DNA from: Bradyrhizobium liaoningense
Lineage (GTDB): Bacteria > Pseudomonadota > Alphaproteobacteria > Rhizobiales > Xanthobacteraceae
Assembly (NCBI RefSeq): GCF_018130785.1
Contig: NZ_JAFCJT010000011.1
Location: 62,001-126,000, forward strand
DNA length: 64,000 bases
Reading direction: 5' to 3'
Made by a program: the position numbers and the translations under genes. The notes under the pieces were generated by a model. The model worked only from the letters and a program-made list of their open reading frames with translations. It did not search any database and was not told where the DNA came from. Numbering within the stretch: the stretch's first letter is position 1; each line of letters begins with the position of its first letter. Positions 41,300-49,550 of this stretch are shown piece by piece.

Positions 41300-43507
41300 A
41301 TGGATCGACTTCTGATGGACTCTGCGCAAACTGTTGAAATTAAAGAGAAAACTCCGGAGGTCGAGAGCCTGCCGGCGATTGCTTCAAGCCCCGAGCGCTT
41401 CATCAATCGCGAGCTCTCCTGGCTGCATTTCAACCGCCGCGTTCTGGAGGAAGCGGTCAACCCCAGCCACCCCATGCTGGAGCGGGTGCGATTCCTGTCG
41501 ATTTCAGCGAATAACCTCGACGAATTCTTCATGGTCCGCGTCGCCGGCATCAAGGCCCAGGTCCGCGAAGGCATTGCCGAGCGCGCCCCCGATGGCCTGA
41601 CGCCGTCCGAGCAGCTCGCGCTGATCAACCGCACCGTGTCGCAGCTTGCCTCCGACCAGCAGGCAATCTGGCGCGACCTGCGCAGCACGCTGGCCGACGT
41701 CGGCATCGCACTGGTCGACGGCAAGGACGTCACCAAGGCGGAGCGGACCTGGATCGAGGACTACTTCCTCAACAACGTGTTCCCGCTGCTGACCCCGCTC
41801 GCGATCGACCCGGCTCACCCCTTCCCGTTCATTCCGAGCCTCGGCTTTACCATCGCGCTCCAGCTGACGCGCGCCGCCGACGGCAAGCAGATGAACGCGC
41901 TGATCCGCATGCCCGGCAAGATCGACCGCTTCATCCGGTTGCCGGCCGAGGGCAAGGTCGTCCGGCTGATCTCGCTCGAGCAGGCGACCGGGCTGTTCAT
42001 CAACCGCCTGTTCCCCGGCTACAATCTCCATGGCCAGGGCGCCTTCCGTATCATCCGCGACTCCGAGCTGGAAATCGAGGAAGAGGCCGAAGACCTCGTC
42101 CGCTTGTTCGAGACCGCACTGAAACGCCGCCGCCGCGGGTCGGTGATCCGGCTCGAGATCGACGCCAAGATGCCGGAGGAGCTGCGCAACTTCGTGCAGC
42201 ACGCGCTGTCGGCCGCCGACGACGAGGTGTTCCTGGTCGACGGCGTGCTCGCCATGAACGAGCTCTCGCAGCTCACCCGCCTCGACCGGCCCGATCTCGA
42301 ATTCACCCCTTACGTGCCGCGCCATCCCGAGCGCGTGCGCGAGCATGGCGGCGACATCTTCGCCGCGATCCGGCAGAAGGACCTCGTCGTCCATCATCCC
42401 TACGAATCGTTCGACGTGGTCGTGCAGTTCCTCCAGCAGGCCGCCCGCGATCCCGATGTCGTCGCGATCAAGCAGACGCTCTACCGCACCTCCAACAACT
42501 CCCCGATCGTACGCACGCTGGCGGAAGCCGCCGAAGCCGGCAAGTCCGTCACCGCGCTGATCGAATTGAAGGCGCGCTTCGACGAGGAGGCCAACATCCG
42601 CTGGGCGCGCGACCTCGAACGCGCCGGCGTGCAGGTCGTCTACGGCTTCCTCGAACTGAAGACGCACGCGAAGCTCTCGATGGTGGTGCGCCGCGAAGGC
42701 GGCGGCCTCACCACTTACGTCCACACCGGCACCGGCAATTATCACCCCGTCACCGCGCGCATCTACACCGACCTCTCCTACTTTACCTCGGATCCGACCA
42801 TCGGCCGCGACGCCGCGCGCGTGTTCAACTTCATCACCGGTTATGCCGCGCCGAGCGATCTGGAAAAGATGGCGGTATCGCCGCTGACCTTGCGCAAGCG
42901 CATCATCGAGCACATCCAGGGCGAGACCGCGCATGCGCGGCATGGCCGACCCGGCGCGGTCTGGATGAAGATGAATGCGCTGGTCGACCCCGACATCATC
43001 GACGCGCTCTATGAGGCCTCACAAGCCGGCGTTCAGGTCGAGCTCGTCGTGCGCGGCATCTGCTGCCTCAGGCCCGGCATTCCAGGCCTGTCGGAGAACA
43101 TCCGCGTCAAGTCGATCATCGGGCGCTTCCTGGAACACGGCCGAATCTACTGCTTCGGCATGGGCCAGGGCCTGCCGAGCGCCAAAGCGGCTGTGTATAT
43201 CTCCTCGGCCGACATGATGCCACGCAACCTCGACCGCCGCGTCGAGGTGCTGTGTCCGCTGCAAAATCCCACGGTGCATCAGCAGGTTCTCGAACAGATC
43301 ATGGTCGCGAATCTGAAGGACAACGAGCAGAGCTGGCAATTGTTGCCGGACGGGTCCTCGACGCGTATGAAGACCGCGAAGGGCGAGGAGCCTTTCAACG
43401 TCCACAACTACTTCATGACAAATCCGAGTCTATCTGGCCGTGGAAAGTCGCTCAAGGAATCCTCGCCGCGCCGTCTCACGCGCCGTAATGAACGTCATCA
43501 ATCCTGA
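41300..43507 (+). CDS. ppk1: Polyphosphate kinase 1
   Basis: This enzyme makes long-chain polyphosphate from ATP reversibly. The 735-residue protein has the N domain (PERFINRELSWLHFNRRVLEEA), the head domain, and two catalytic domains with ARDPDVVAIKQTLYRTSNNS, KTHAKLSMVVRREG (active-site His in THAK) and HTGTGNYHPVTARIYTDLSYFT. ATG at 41300 is the first start; ATG 41315 is also possible. It is co-directional with ppx, 15 nt away, and the pair sets polyphosphate levels. Confidence 0.97.
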   Translation: MDRLLMDSAQTVEIKEKTPEVESLPAIASSPERFINRELSWLHFNRRVLEEAVNPSHPMLERVRFLSISANNLDEFFMVRVAGIKAQVREGIAERAPDGLTPSEQLALINRTVSQLASDQQAIWRDLRSTLADVGIALVDGKDVTKAERTWIEDYFLNNVFPLLTPLAIDPAHPFPFIPSLGFTIALQLTRAADGKQMNALIRMPGKIDRFIRLPAEGKVVRLISLEQATGLFINRLFPGYNLHGQGAFRIIRDSELEIEEEAEDLVRLFETALKRRRRGSVIRLEIDAKMPEELRNFVQHALSAADDEVFLVDGVLAMNELSQLTRLDRPDLEFTPYVPRHPERVREHGGDIFAAIRQKDLVVHHPYESFDVVVQFLQQAARDPDVVAIKQTLYRTSNNSPIVRTLAEAAEAGKSVTALIELKARFDEEANIRWARDLERAGVQVVYGFLELKTHAKLSMVVRREGGGLTTYVHTGTGNYHPVTARIYTDLSYFTSDPTIGRDAARVFNFITGYAAPSDLEKMAVSPLTLRKRIIEHIQGETAHARHGRPGAVWMKMNALVDPDIIDALYEASQAGVQVELVVRGICCLRPGIPGLSENIRVKSIIGRFLEHGRIYCFGMGQGLPSAKAAVYISSADMMPRNLDRRVEVLCPLQNPTVHQQVLEQIMVANLKDNEQSWQLLPDGSSTRMKTAKGEEPFNVHNYFMTNPSLSGRGKSLKESSPRRLTRRNERHQS

Positions 43508-43522
43508 TCCGGGATCGAGGAC

Positions 43523-45025
43523 GTGAAGCGGCCGCGTAAGCGCGGCTCGAGCGTCGCGGTCATCGACATCGGTTCCAACTCGGTCCGTCTCGTCGTCTAC
43601 GAGGGGCTGACGCGGAGCCTCATTCCGATCTTCAACGAGAAGACGCTGTGCGGCCTCGGACGCGAGGTGCAGAGCACGGGCCTGCTTGCGCCCGATGCCG
43701 TCGACAAGGCGCTGACCTCGCTGAAGCGGTTCCGGGCACTGTGCCGCGTCATGCAGGTCGGTCGCGTGTTTGCGATTGCGACCGCAGCCTGCCGCGACGC
43801 CTCGAACGGCCCCGACTTCATCGCGAAAGCCGAGCGCATCTGCGCCGTGAAGATCGAGATCCTGTCGGGCCCGCGCGAGGCACGGCTGTCGGCGCTCGGC
43901 GTGATCTCCGGCATCCACCATCCCGACGGCATCGTCGGCGATCTCGGCGGCGGCTCGCTCGAGCTGATCGACGTGCGCAAGAACAGCGTGCGCAGCGGCG
44001 TGACGCTGCCGCTCGGCGGCCTCGCGCTCCAGGACCTCGCGCACAAATCGCTCAAGCGCGCCGACCGCATCGTGCGCGAGGAGCTCGACGAGGTACCGCA
44101 GCTCACTGCCGGTCGCGGCCGCACCTTCTACGCCGTCGGCGGCACCTGGCGCGCGCTCGCGCGCATCCACATCATCCAGAGCGGCTATCCGCTCCAGGTG
44201 ATGCACGGCTACTCCATTTCCGCCGCTGAAGCGCTCGACTTTTCTCGTCGTCTCCGCCGGCTTGCGGCCGCCGGCATGCTGGCTGACATCGAGATCGTCG
44301 CGGATGCCAGGCGCCCGCTCCTCACCTATGCGGCGCTGGTGCTCGAGCACATCATCCGCGTAGCGAAACCCAAGTCCATCGTGTTCTCGACCTTCGGCGT
44401 GCGCGAGGGCCTCTTGCACGAGAAGCTGTCGGAATCCGAGCGCAACAAGGACGGGCTGATCTGCGCCGCGGAAGAGCTCAATCAGCTGCTGTCGCGTTCG
44501 GCAAAGCACGCCCGCGAGCTGATCGCCTGGACCGACCGCCTCGTGCGCGTGGTGAAGCTGCGCGAGACCGAGGAGGATCGCCGCCTGCGCCACACCGCGT
44601 GCCTGCTCTCCGACATCGGCTGGCGCGTGCATCCCGACCATCGCGGCGAGCAGACGCTGAGCCTGGTCGTCAACGGCAATTTCGGCGCAATCACCCACAC
44701 CGAGCGCGCCTTCGTTGGCCTGTCCGTGTTCTACCGCTATGCGGGCCTGAGCGAGGAGAACCAGCCACCGGTGACCATGCAGGAGCTGCTGACACCGACC
44801 CAGCTCGAACGTGCCCGTCTGCTGGGCGCGGCGTTCCGCGTCGCCCATCTGATCTCGGCGGCACGCCCGGGCGTGCTGCCGGCCACGCATTTCCGCAGCC
44901 AGGGCCGCAATCTGATGCTGGTGTTCGAGCACCGGCTCGGCGACCTCGTCGCCGACCGCGTCGGCAGCCGCTTCCGCGCCCTCGCCCGCCTGATCGGCCG
45001 CGCCGGCTCGATCGTGCGGCGCTAG
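43523..45025 (+). CDS. ppx: Exopolyphosphatase / guanosine pentaphosphate phosphohydrolase
   Basis: This enzyme releases phosphate from polyphosphate ends and in some members also acts on pppGpp. The 500-residue protein has the ASKHA-fold phosphate motifs VIDIGSNSVRLVVYE, ATAACRDASNG and GDLGGGSLELIDV, plus a C-terminal HD-like region (about 310-500). It starts with GTG at 43523 behind GGGATCGAGG and is the second gene of the ppk1-ppx operon. Its stop codon overlaps the next palindromic repeat by 1 nt. Confidence 0.95.
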   Translation: MKRPRKRGSSVAVIDIGSNSVRLVVYEGLTRSLIPIFNEKTLCGLGREVQSTGLLAPDAVDKALTSLKRFRALCRVMQVGRVFAIATAACRDASNGPDFIAKAERICAVKIEILSGPREARLSALGVISGIHHPDGIVGDLGGGSLELIDVRKNSVRSGVTLPLGGLALQDLAHKSLKRADRIVREELDEVPQLTAGRGRTFYAVGGTWRALARIHIIQSGYPLQVMHGYSISAAEALDFSRRLRRLAAAGMLADIEIVADARRPLLTYAALVLEHIIRVAKPKSIVFSTFGVREGLLHEKLSESERNKDGLICAAEELNQLLSRSAKHARELIAWTDRLVRVVKLRETEEDRRLRHTACLLSDIGWRVHPDHRGEQTLSLVVNGNFGAITHTERAFVGLSVFYRYAGLSEENQPPVTMQELLTPTQLERARLLGAAFRVAHLISAARPGVLPATHFRSQGRNLMLVFEHRLGDLVADRVGSRFRALARLIGRAGSIVRR

Positions 45026-45073
45026 AGCATGATCCGGAAAAGTGCGCAGCGGTTTTCCGAAAAGATCATGCTC
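45025..45073. repeat. Palindromic repeat, GAGCATGATCCG type (copy 2)
   Basis: The arms GAGCATGATC (45025-45034) and GATCATGCTC (45064-45073) are perfect 10-bp inverted copies, with inner CGGAAAA and TTTTCCG arms. It begins at the last base of the ppx stop codon and shares its end sequence with the element at 36048-36123. It may protect or end the ppk1-ppx mRNA. Confidence 0.8.
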
Positions 45074-45083
45074 AAACAACAAC

Positions 45084-45126
45084 CTAAAGCGCGATAACGA
45101 TTCCTTCCAATCTCATCGCGCTTTAG
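45084..45126. repeat. Palindromic repeat, CTAAAGCGCGAT type
   Basis: CTAAAGCGCGAT (45084-45095) and ATCGCGCTTTAG (45115-45126) are perfect 12-bp inverted arms around a 19-bp spacer. It lies 10 bp after the previous repeat, in the convergent gap between ppx and the TerC gene. It appears once in this window; the same motif is frequent in Bradyrhizobium intergenic DNA. Confidence 0.75.
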
Positions 45127-45225
45127 CCGACCGCACGCTATGAGGCGGCAATGCTCGCCGGTGTGCGACCGGTCCAGTGGGGACGGCGGCTGTCGCAACC
45201 TCTGCCGGAATGATTGCGAGCAAGA

Positions 45226-45246
45226 CCTCTTCCCGCCGGGAAGAGG
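45226..45246 (-). terminator. Hairpin downstream of the TerC gene
   Basis: CCTCTTCCC-GCC-GGGAAGAGG is a perfect 9-bp stem with a 3-nt loop, 28 bp after the TerC stop on the minus strand. The sequence that follows on that strand (TCTTGCTC) is only partly U-rich, so termination is likely but not certain. Confidence 0.6.
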
Positions 45247-45274
45247 CAAGCCAAACCAGATCATGCCGTAGAGA

Positions 45275-46135
45275 TTACTCCGCGGAGGCCTTGGCGTGGC
45301 GCTCGGAGGATTCGAGCGCGGCCTGGCTCAGGCTGCGCCGGCGCCAGATGGAGCCGACGACCAGCACGACGACGACGCCGAGCGCTGCGCAGAGATATTC
45401 GCCGCCTCCGCCGCCATGACCGAACTGCGGCGGGATGCGCAATGCGCCGAGCATGCTGTCCAGCGAGGCGCCGAACGGGCCGTCGAACAGCGCGTGCAGC
45501 TTCGGCGCGATGCCGGGATCGGTCGCGATCACCTCGCCCGAGATCCAGCCGAGCAGCGCCGCACCGGCCCACACCAGGACCGGCAGCTTGGCAAGCAGCG
45601 CCATGATCAGCGCCGCACCGGCCACGATCAGCGGCACGCTGATGGCAAGGCCGAGGATCAGCAGCGGCACGCTGCCATTGGCGGCGGCGGCGACCGCAAT
45701 GACGTTGTCGAGACTCATGACGATGTCGGCAACGACGACGATCTGCACCGCCTGCCACAGATGCGAAGCGGACTCGACGCCCTCCTCGTCCTCTTGTTCC
45801 GGCACCAGGAGCTTCGCCGCAATCACGATCAGCGCGAGACCGCCGACGAGCTTGAGATACGGCAGCTCCATCAGGCTCGCGACGATGCCGGTGAAGATGA
45901 TCCGCAGCAGCACCGCGGCACCTGCACCGAAGATCATGCCCCACAGCCGGTGCCTCGGCTTGAGGCCCCGGCAGGCGAGCGCGATCACGAGCGCGTTGTC
46001 GCCGGAGAGCAGGATGTTGATCCAGATGATCTTGCCGACCGCGATCCAGAAGGTCGGTTCGGCCATCTCGTTGCGAAACTGGGTGAAGAATGCCCCGATC
46101 GTAGCGGGATCGAAGATCTGCCAGAGCCAGTTCAC
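45275..46135 (-). CDS. TerC family integral membrane protein
   Basis: This 286-residue membrane protein has about seven hydrophobic segments. Its hallmark is WINILLSGDNALVIALACRGL with the conserved acidic DNA triad, and a second VMSLDNVIAVAAAA with the matching DN. TerC proteins act in tellurite resistance or in Mn2+ export to metallate secreted proteins; which applies here is open, as no ter genes are near. A charged loop with EQEDEEGVESA lies in the middle. Start ATG at 46135. The gene reads away from ndk on the same strand with a 44-bp gap. Confidence 0.88.
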   Translation of the reverse strand: MNWLWQIFDPATIGAFFTQFRNEMAEPTFWIAVGKIIWINILLSGDNALVIALACRGLKPRHRLWGMIFGAGAAVLLRIIFTGIVASLMELPYLKLVGGLALIVIAAKLLVPEQEDEEGVESASHLWQAVQIVVVADIVMSLDNVIAVAAAANGSVPLLILGLAISVPLIVAGAALIMALLAKLPVLVWAGAALLGWISGEVIATDPGIAPKLHALFDGPFGASLDSMLGALRIPPQFGHGGGGGEYLCAALGVVVVLVVGSIWRRRSLSQAALESSERHAKASAE

Positions 46136-46179
46136 AATGAGTCCTTTCCCCCGTCGATATTAACCGGTCGGCTGACGGA

Positions 46180-46602
46180 TCAGCCGACGATCTCGTTGCC
46201 CGAGAAGAACTGCGCGATCTCGATCGCGGCGGTCTCCGGAGCGTCCGAACCGTGAGCAGAGTTCTCGCCGATCGACTTTGCGTAGAGCTTGCGGATGGTG
46301 CCCTCGGCCGCCTTGGACGGATCGGTCGCACCCATCGCGTCGCGGTACTTGACGATCGCGCCCTCGGCTTCCAGCACCTGGACCACGACCGGGCCCGAGG
46401 TCATGAACTCGACGAGCTCGCCGAAGAACGGGCGGGCCTTGTGGACGGCATAGAAAGTCTCGGCCTGTTCCTTGGTCATGCGGATGCGCTTCTGCGCGAC
46501 GATGCGCAGGCCCGCCTTCTCGATCACGGCGTTGACCGCACCGGTCAGGTTACGCGCGGTCGCATCGGGCTTGATGATCGAGAAAGTGCGTTCGAGGGCC
46601 AT
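46180..46602 (-). CDS. ndk: Nucleoside diphosphate kinase
   Basis: This enzyme balances nucleoside triphosphates by a ping-pong phosphotransfer. The 140-residue protein has the NDK plan: ERTFSIIKPDATARN at the N-terminus, then RPFFGELVEFMTSGPVV, the nucleotide site YRDAMGATDP, and NSAHGSDAPETA with phospho-acceptor H117. Start ATG at 46602. It is followed by the TerC gene on the same strand. Confidence 0.98.
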   Translation of the reverse strand: MALERTFSIIKPDATARNLTGAVNAVIEKAGLRIVAQKRIRMTKEQAETFYAVHKARPFFGELVEFMTSGPVVVQVLEAEGAIVKYRDAMGATDPSKAAEGTIRKLYAKSIGENSAHGSDAPETAAIEIAQFFSGNEIVG

Positions 46603-46914
46603 AATCTTGTCCTTGAGAAGAAAGCGGTGGTTTCCGAGTTGCGGGGCTTATATCGGCGCCATCGCCGGACGGCAAGCGACCGCAAAAGCGGCCACACAGG
46701 CGCTTCGCCGCAGGGTCCACCCCGGGATTCCAGCATGGATTACAACAATTTCATCCGGATGAACCCAATCTGAAACCCCCGTCAGGGTTCGGTTCAGCTT
46801 CGCCGGCGTAAGGTCGGGCCTATCGAAACCGAAAGCCTGATCATGAGGCGGACCGTTTCGGCGGCCTTTCCATCGACGCGATAGCCCCGCGCCGGCAGTC
46901 TTTAGGAGATCACC
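46603..46914. other. Gap between divergent ndk and small secreted protein gene
   Basis: This 312-bp gap holds the ndk promoter and the promoter of the 46915 gene. The open frames that cross it on either strand have no supporting start or similarity. A TAGGAGATCACC ribosome site ends it at the next gene. Confidence 0.5.
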
Positions 46915-47169
46915 ATGTTGAGGAAACTTTCGCTTGCCGCCGTCGCCGCGGTTGCGCTGGGTGCCGCGCTGGCGCCGACCTCCGCCTCCGCACACTGGCA
47001 TGGCGGCTGGGGCTGGCACGGCGGCGGCGGTGGCTGGCATCACGGCTGGGGTGGACCGCGCTTCTATGCCGGCGGCCCCGTCTCCTACGGTTATGGCGGC
47101 TGCTATGTGCGCCGGCTGGTCCCGACCCCCTGGGGACCCCGCTGGCGGCTGATCAACCGCTGCTACTGA
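46915..47169 (+). CDS. Small secreted Gly/His/Trp-rich protein
   Basis: This 84-residue protein starts with ATG at 46915, behind TAGGAGATCACC. Residues 1-26 are a clear signal peptide (LAAVAAVALGAALAPTSASA). The mature part is a Gly/His/Trp-rich tract (HWHGGWGWHGGGGGWHHGWG) followed by YGGCYVRRLVPTPWGPRW and ends NRCY with a Cys pair C62/C83 (approximate numbering). The His-Trp tract suggests metal binding, but no function is known. A strong terminator follows, so it is monocistronic. Confidence 0.85.
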   Translation: MLRKLSLAAVAAVALGAALAPTSASAHWHGGWGWHGGGGGWHHGWGGPRFYAGGPVSYGYGGCYVRRLVPTPWGPRWRLINRCY

Positions 47170-47188
47170 GCCCGACTGCACCTTCCTG

Positions 47189-47213
47189 AGGTACCTGCTC
47201 CCCCCAGGTACCT
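47189..47213. promoter_or_regulatory. Perfect palindrome after the secreted protein gene
   Basis: AGGTACCTG-CTCCCCC-CAGGTACCT has perfect 9-bp arms and a 7-nt centre. It lies 19 nt after the stop of the 46915 gene and just before the terminator at 47223. It could be a second hairpin in the mRNA tail or a protein-binding site. Confidence 0.4.
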
Positions 47214-47222
47214 TCCAAGCGA

Positions 47223-47258
47223 AGCCCCGGCGTTCCCCCTGCGCCGGGGCTTTGTATT
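47223..47258 (+). terminator. Rho-independent terminator
   Basis: AGCCCCGGCG-N9-CGCCGGGGCT is a perfect 10-bp stem followed by TTGTATTT. It lies 53 nt after the stop of the small secreted protein gene, which it terminates. Confidence 0.9.
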
Positions 47259-47384
47259 TGCGCGGATACGACGAGTTCATGCAATTTTTACTAGAATTCC
47301 GGGCAATCTCCGCGAGTGGGGAAACCATCTGGGGGGCCAAGGACTTGATACCGTGTCGTTACTTTGAAAACACGGAACCCCACA

Positions 47385-47558
47385 ATGGCTGGCCTTTTTG
47401 CCAATGACAGCGAACAGATCGACCGGCGCACCAGCCGCTCGATTTGCGATGCGGTGGGCGAACGGCTCCAGCAGAGCCTGCGCCCCGAACCCCGGCTCCC
47501 GACGCATCTCGAACAGCTCCTCGACGAGCTGAAACAGCGCGACCGCGATTCGCACTGA
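47385..47558 (+). CDS. Small protein with NepR-like helices (57 residues)
   Basis: ATG 47385 opens a 57-residue frame, preceded by GGAA at 8 nt. The product MAGLFANDSEQIDRRTSRSI has a charged N-terminus, and the rest reads CDAVGERLQQSLRPEPRLPT then HLEQLLDELKQRDRDSH. The pattern vGerLqqsl-linker-LPthLeqLLdeL resembles the two-helix core of NepR anti-sigma factors (IGxxLRxxY...PDRFxxLLxxLD). The match is partial, and the normal NepR neighbours (phyR, ecfG) are not here. It could equally be a conserved protein of unknown role. The ABC-F gene follows 46 nt later. Confidence 0.55.
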   Translation: MAGLFANDSEQIDRRTSRSICDAVGERLQQSLRPEPRLPTHLEQLLDELKQRDRDSH

Positions 47559-47604
47559 CGAAAAATCGGGTTGCGTTTGATCCCGCCTGCGGTGACAAGG
47601 CCGC

Positions 47605-49467
47605 ATGCTGTCCATCACCGACCTCTCGATCCGCCTCGCCGGACGCCTTCTGATTGACCAGAGTTCCGTGCAGATCACGCCCGGATCGCGCGTCGGCATG
47701 GTCGGGCGCAACGGCACCGGCAAATCGACCCTGTTCAAGGTGATCCGCGGCGAGCTTTCGGCCGAGCACGGCACGGTCACCCTGCCGCCGCGCTGGCGTG
47801 TGGGCAGCCTTGCGCAGGAGGCCCCGAACGGCCCCGAAAGCCTGATCTCGGTCGTACTCAAGGCCGACCTCGAACGCGACGCGCTGCTTCACGAAGCGGA
47901 GAGCGCGACCGACCCGCACCGGATCGCCGAGATCCAGACCCGGCTGGTCGACATCGACGCCCATTCGGCGCCGAGCCGCGCCGCGGCGATCCTCTCCGGC
48001 CTCGGCTTCTCCGCCACCGACCAGCTCCGCCCCTGCGCCGAGTTCTCCGGTGGCTGGCGCATGCGCGTCGCGCTCGCCGCCACGCTGTTCGCCGCCCCTG
48101 ACCTGCTACTGCTCGACGAGCCCACCAACTATCTCGACCTCGAAGGCACGCTGTGGCTCGAGGATCACCTTGCGCATTATCCGCGCACGGTGATCGTGAT
48201 CAGCCATGACCGCGACCTGCTCGAAAGCTCGGTCGACCAGATCCTGCATCTGGAGCGCGGCAAGCTCACGCTCTACAAGGGCACCTATTCCTCCTTCGAG
48301 GAGCAGCGCGCCGCGCGCGAGCTGCTCGACGCCAAGCAGGTCAAGCGCCAGGAGGCCGAACGCGCTCGGCTGCAAGCCTTCGTCGATCGCTTCAAGGCCA
48401 AGGCCTCCAAGGCCCGGCAGGCACAGTCTCGCGTGAAGATGCTGGAGCGGCTGAAGCCGATCACGGCGCTGGTCACCGAGGACGTCCGCGAGATCAGCTT
48501 TCCGGCGCCGGAAAAAATCCTGTCGCCGCCGATCATCGCCGTCGACAACGCCGCGGTCGGCTACGATCCGGCAGCGCCGGTGCTCGGCCGCGTTACGCTA
48601 CGCATCGACAATGACGACCGCATCGCGCTGCTCGGTGCGAACGGCAACGGCAAATCGACGCTTGTAAAACTGCTCGCCGGACGGCTGGCGCCGTTCTCAG
48701 GCAGGGTGACGCGCGCCGACAAGCTGTCGATTGCCTATTTCGCGCAGCATCAACTCGACGAACTCAACGAGGATGCCTCCGCCTACGACCACGTCCGCAA
48801 GCTGATGGGCGATGCCCCCGAAGCCAAGGTGCGCGCGCGCGCCGGCGCGATCGGCTTCTCCGGCAAGGCGGCCGACACCAAGGCCGGCAAACTCTCGGGC
48901 GGCGAGAAGGCGCGGCTCCTCTTGGGCCTTGCGACCTTCTTCGGCCCCAACATGATCATCCTGGACGAGCCGACCAACCATCTCGACATCGACAGCCGCG
49001 CCGCGCTTGCAGAGGCCATCAACGAATTCCCCGGCGCCGTCATCATGGTCTCGCACGACCGCTATCTGATCGAAGCCTGTGCCGACCGGCTCTGGATCGT
49101 CGCCGACCGCACCGTGACCAATTACGACGGCGATCTCGACGAGTACCGCCGCCTGGTGCTGTCTGCGCGCAACGGCGAGCCCGCCCCGCGCGAGCGTAGC
49201 GCCGCGAGCGAGAAGCCGCAGCGCCCCAAATCGGACAATCGCGGCTCGCTGAAGAAGCGCATTGCGGAAGCCGAAACCGAGATTGCCCGCGTCAGCGAGA
49301 TCATCACCAAGATCGACACCGCCCTCGCCCTGCCCGATATTTTTACGCGCGATCCCAAGCAGGCCGCGCAACTGTCGAAGGCGCGCGCCAACGCATCCGA
49401 TGCACTGGCGCGCGCCGAGGAGCAATGGCTCGAGGCGAGCACGCAGTTCGACGAGGCAGCGGGCTAG
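47605..49467 (+). CDS. ABC-F family ATPase (translation factor)
   Basis: This soluble ATPase has two nucleotide-binding domains and no membrane part. NBD1 has Walker A GRNGTGKST and signature FSGGWRMRVALA; NBD2 has Walker A GANGNGKST and signature LSGGEKARLLLG. Both Walker B boxes read LDEPTNYLD or LDEPTNHLD. The linker between them (about 220-300) contains the helical KASKARQAQSRVKMLERL. The 620-residue length and C-terminal coiled coil (about 540-615) fit YheS/Uup-type ribosome-associated proteins. The exact class cannot be fixed here. Confidence 0.93.
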   Translation: MLSITDLSIRLAGRLLIDQSSVQITPGSRVGMVGRNGTGKSTLFKVIRGELSAEHGTVTLPPRWRVGSLAQEAPNGPESLISVVLKADLERDALLHEAESATDPHRIAEIQTRLVDIDAHSAPSRAAAILSGLGFSATDQLRPCAEFSGGWRMRVALAATLFAAPDLLLLDEPTNYLDLEGTLWLEDHLAHYPRTVIVISHDRDLLESSVDQILHLERGKLTLYKGTYSSFEEQRAARELLDAKQVKRQEAERARLQAFVDRFKAKASKARQAQSRVKMLERLKPITALVTEDVREISFPAPEKILSPPIIAVDNAAVGYDPAAPVLGRVTLRIDNDDRIALLGANGNGKSTLVKLLAGRLAPFSGRVTRADKLSIAYFAQHQLDELNEDASAYDHVRKLMGDAPEAKVRARAGAIGFSGKAADTKAGKLSGGEKARLLLGLATFFGPNMIILDEPTNHLDIDSRAALAEAINEFPGAVIMVSHDRYLIEACADRLWIVADRTVTNYDGDLDEYRRLVLSARNGEPAPRERSAASEKPQRPKSDNRGSLKKRIAEAETEIARVSEIITKIDTALALPDIFTRDPKQAAQLSKARANASDALARAEEQWLEASTQFDEAAG

Positions 49468-49550
49468 ATTCAAAATCTTGAAAACAACCTCATGCACAGT
49501 ACGGGTAATAAATTACCTGTCCGCAAGCTGCTGAGCAGAAAGCCTCTTAC

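Noticed and set aside
43430..45082. 550-codon minus-strand open frame opposite ppx
   Set aside because: It is antisense to a clear ppx gene and has no domain; the codon bias fits a shadow.
46648..47340. 230-codon minus-strand open frame over the Gly/His-rich gene
   Set aside because: It crosses a strong terminator and a clearly signal-bearing gene on the other strand, and has no ribosome site or similarity.
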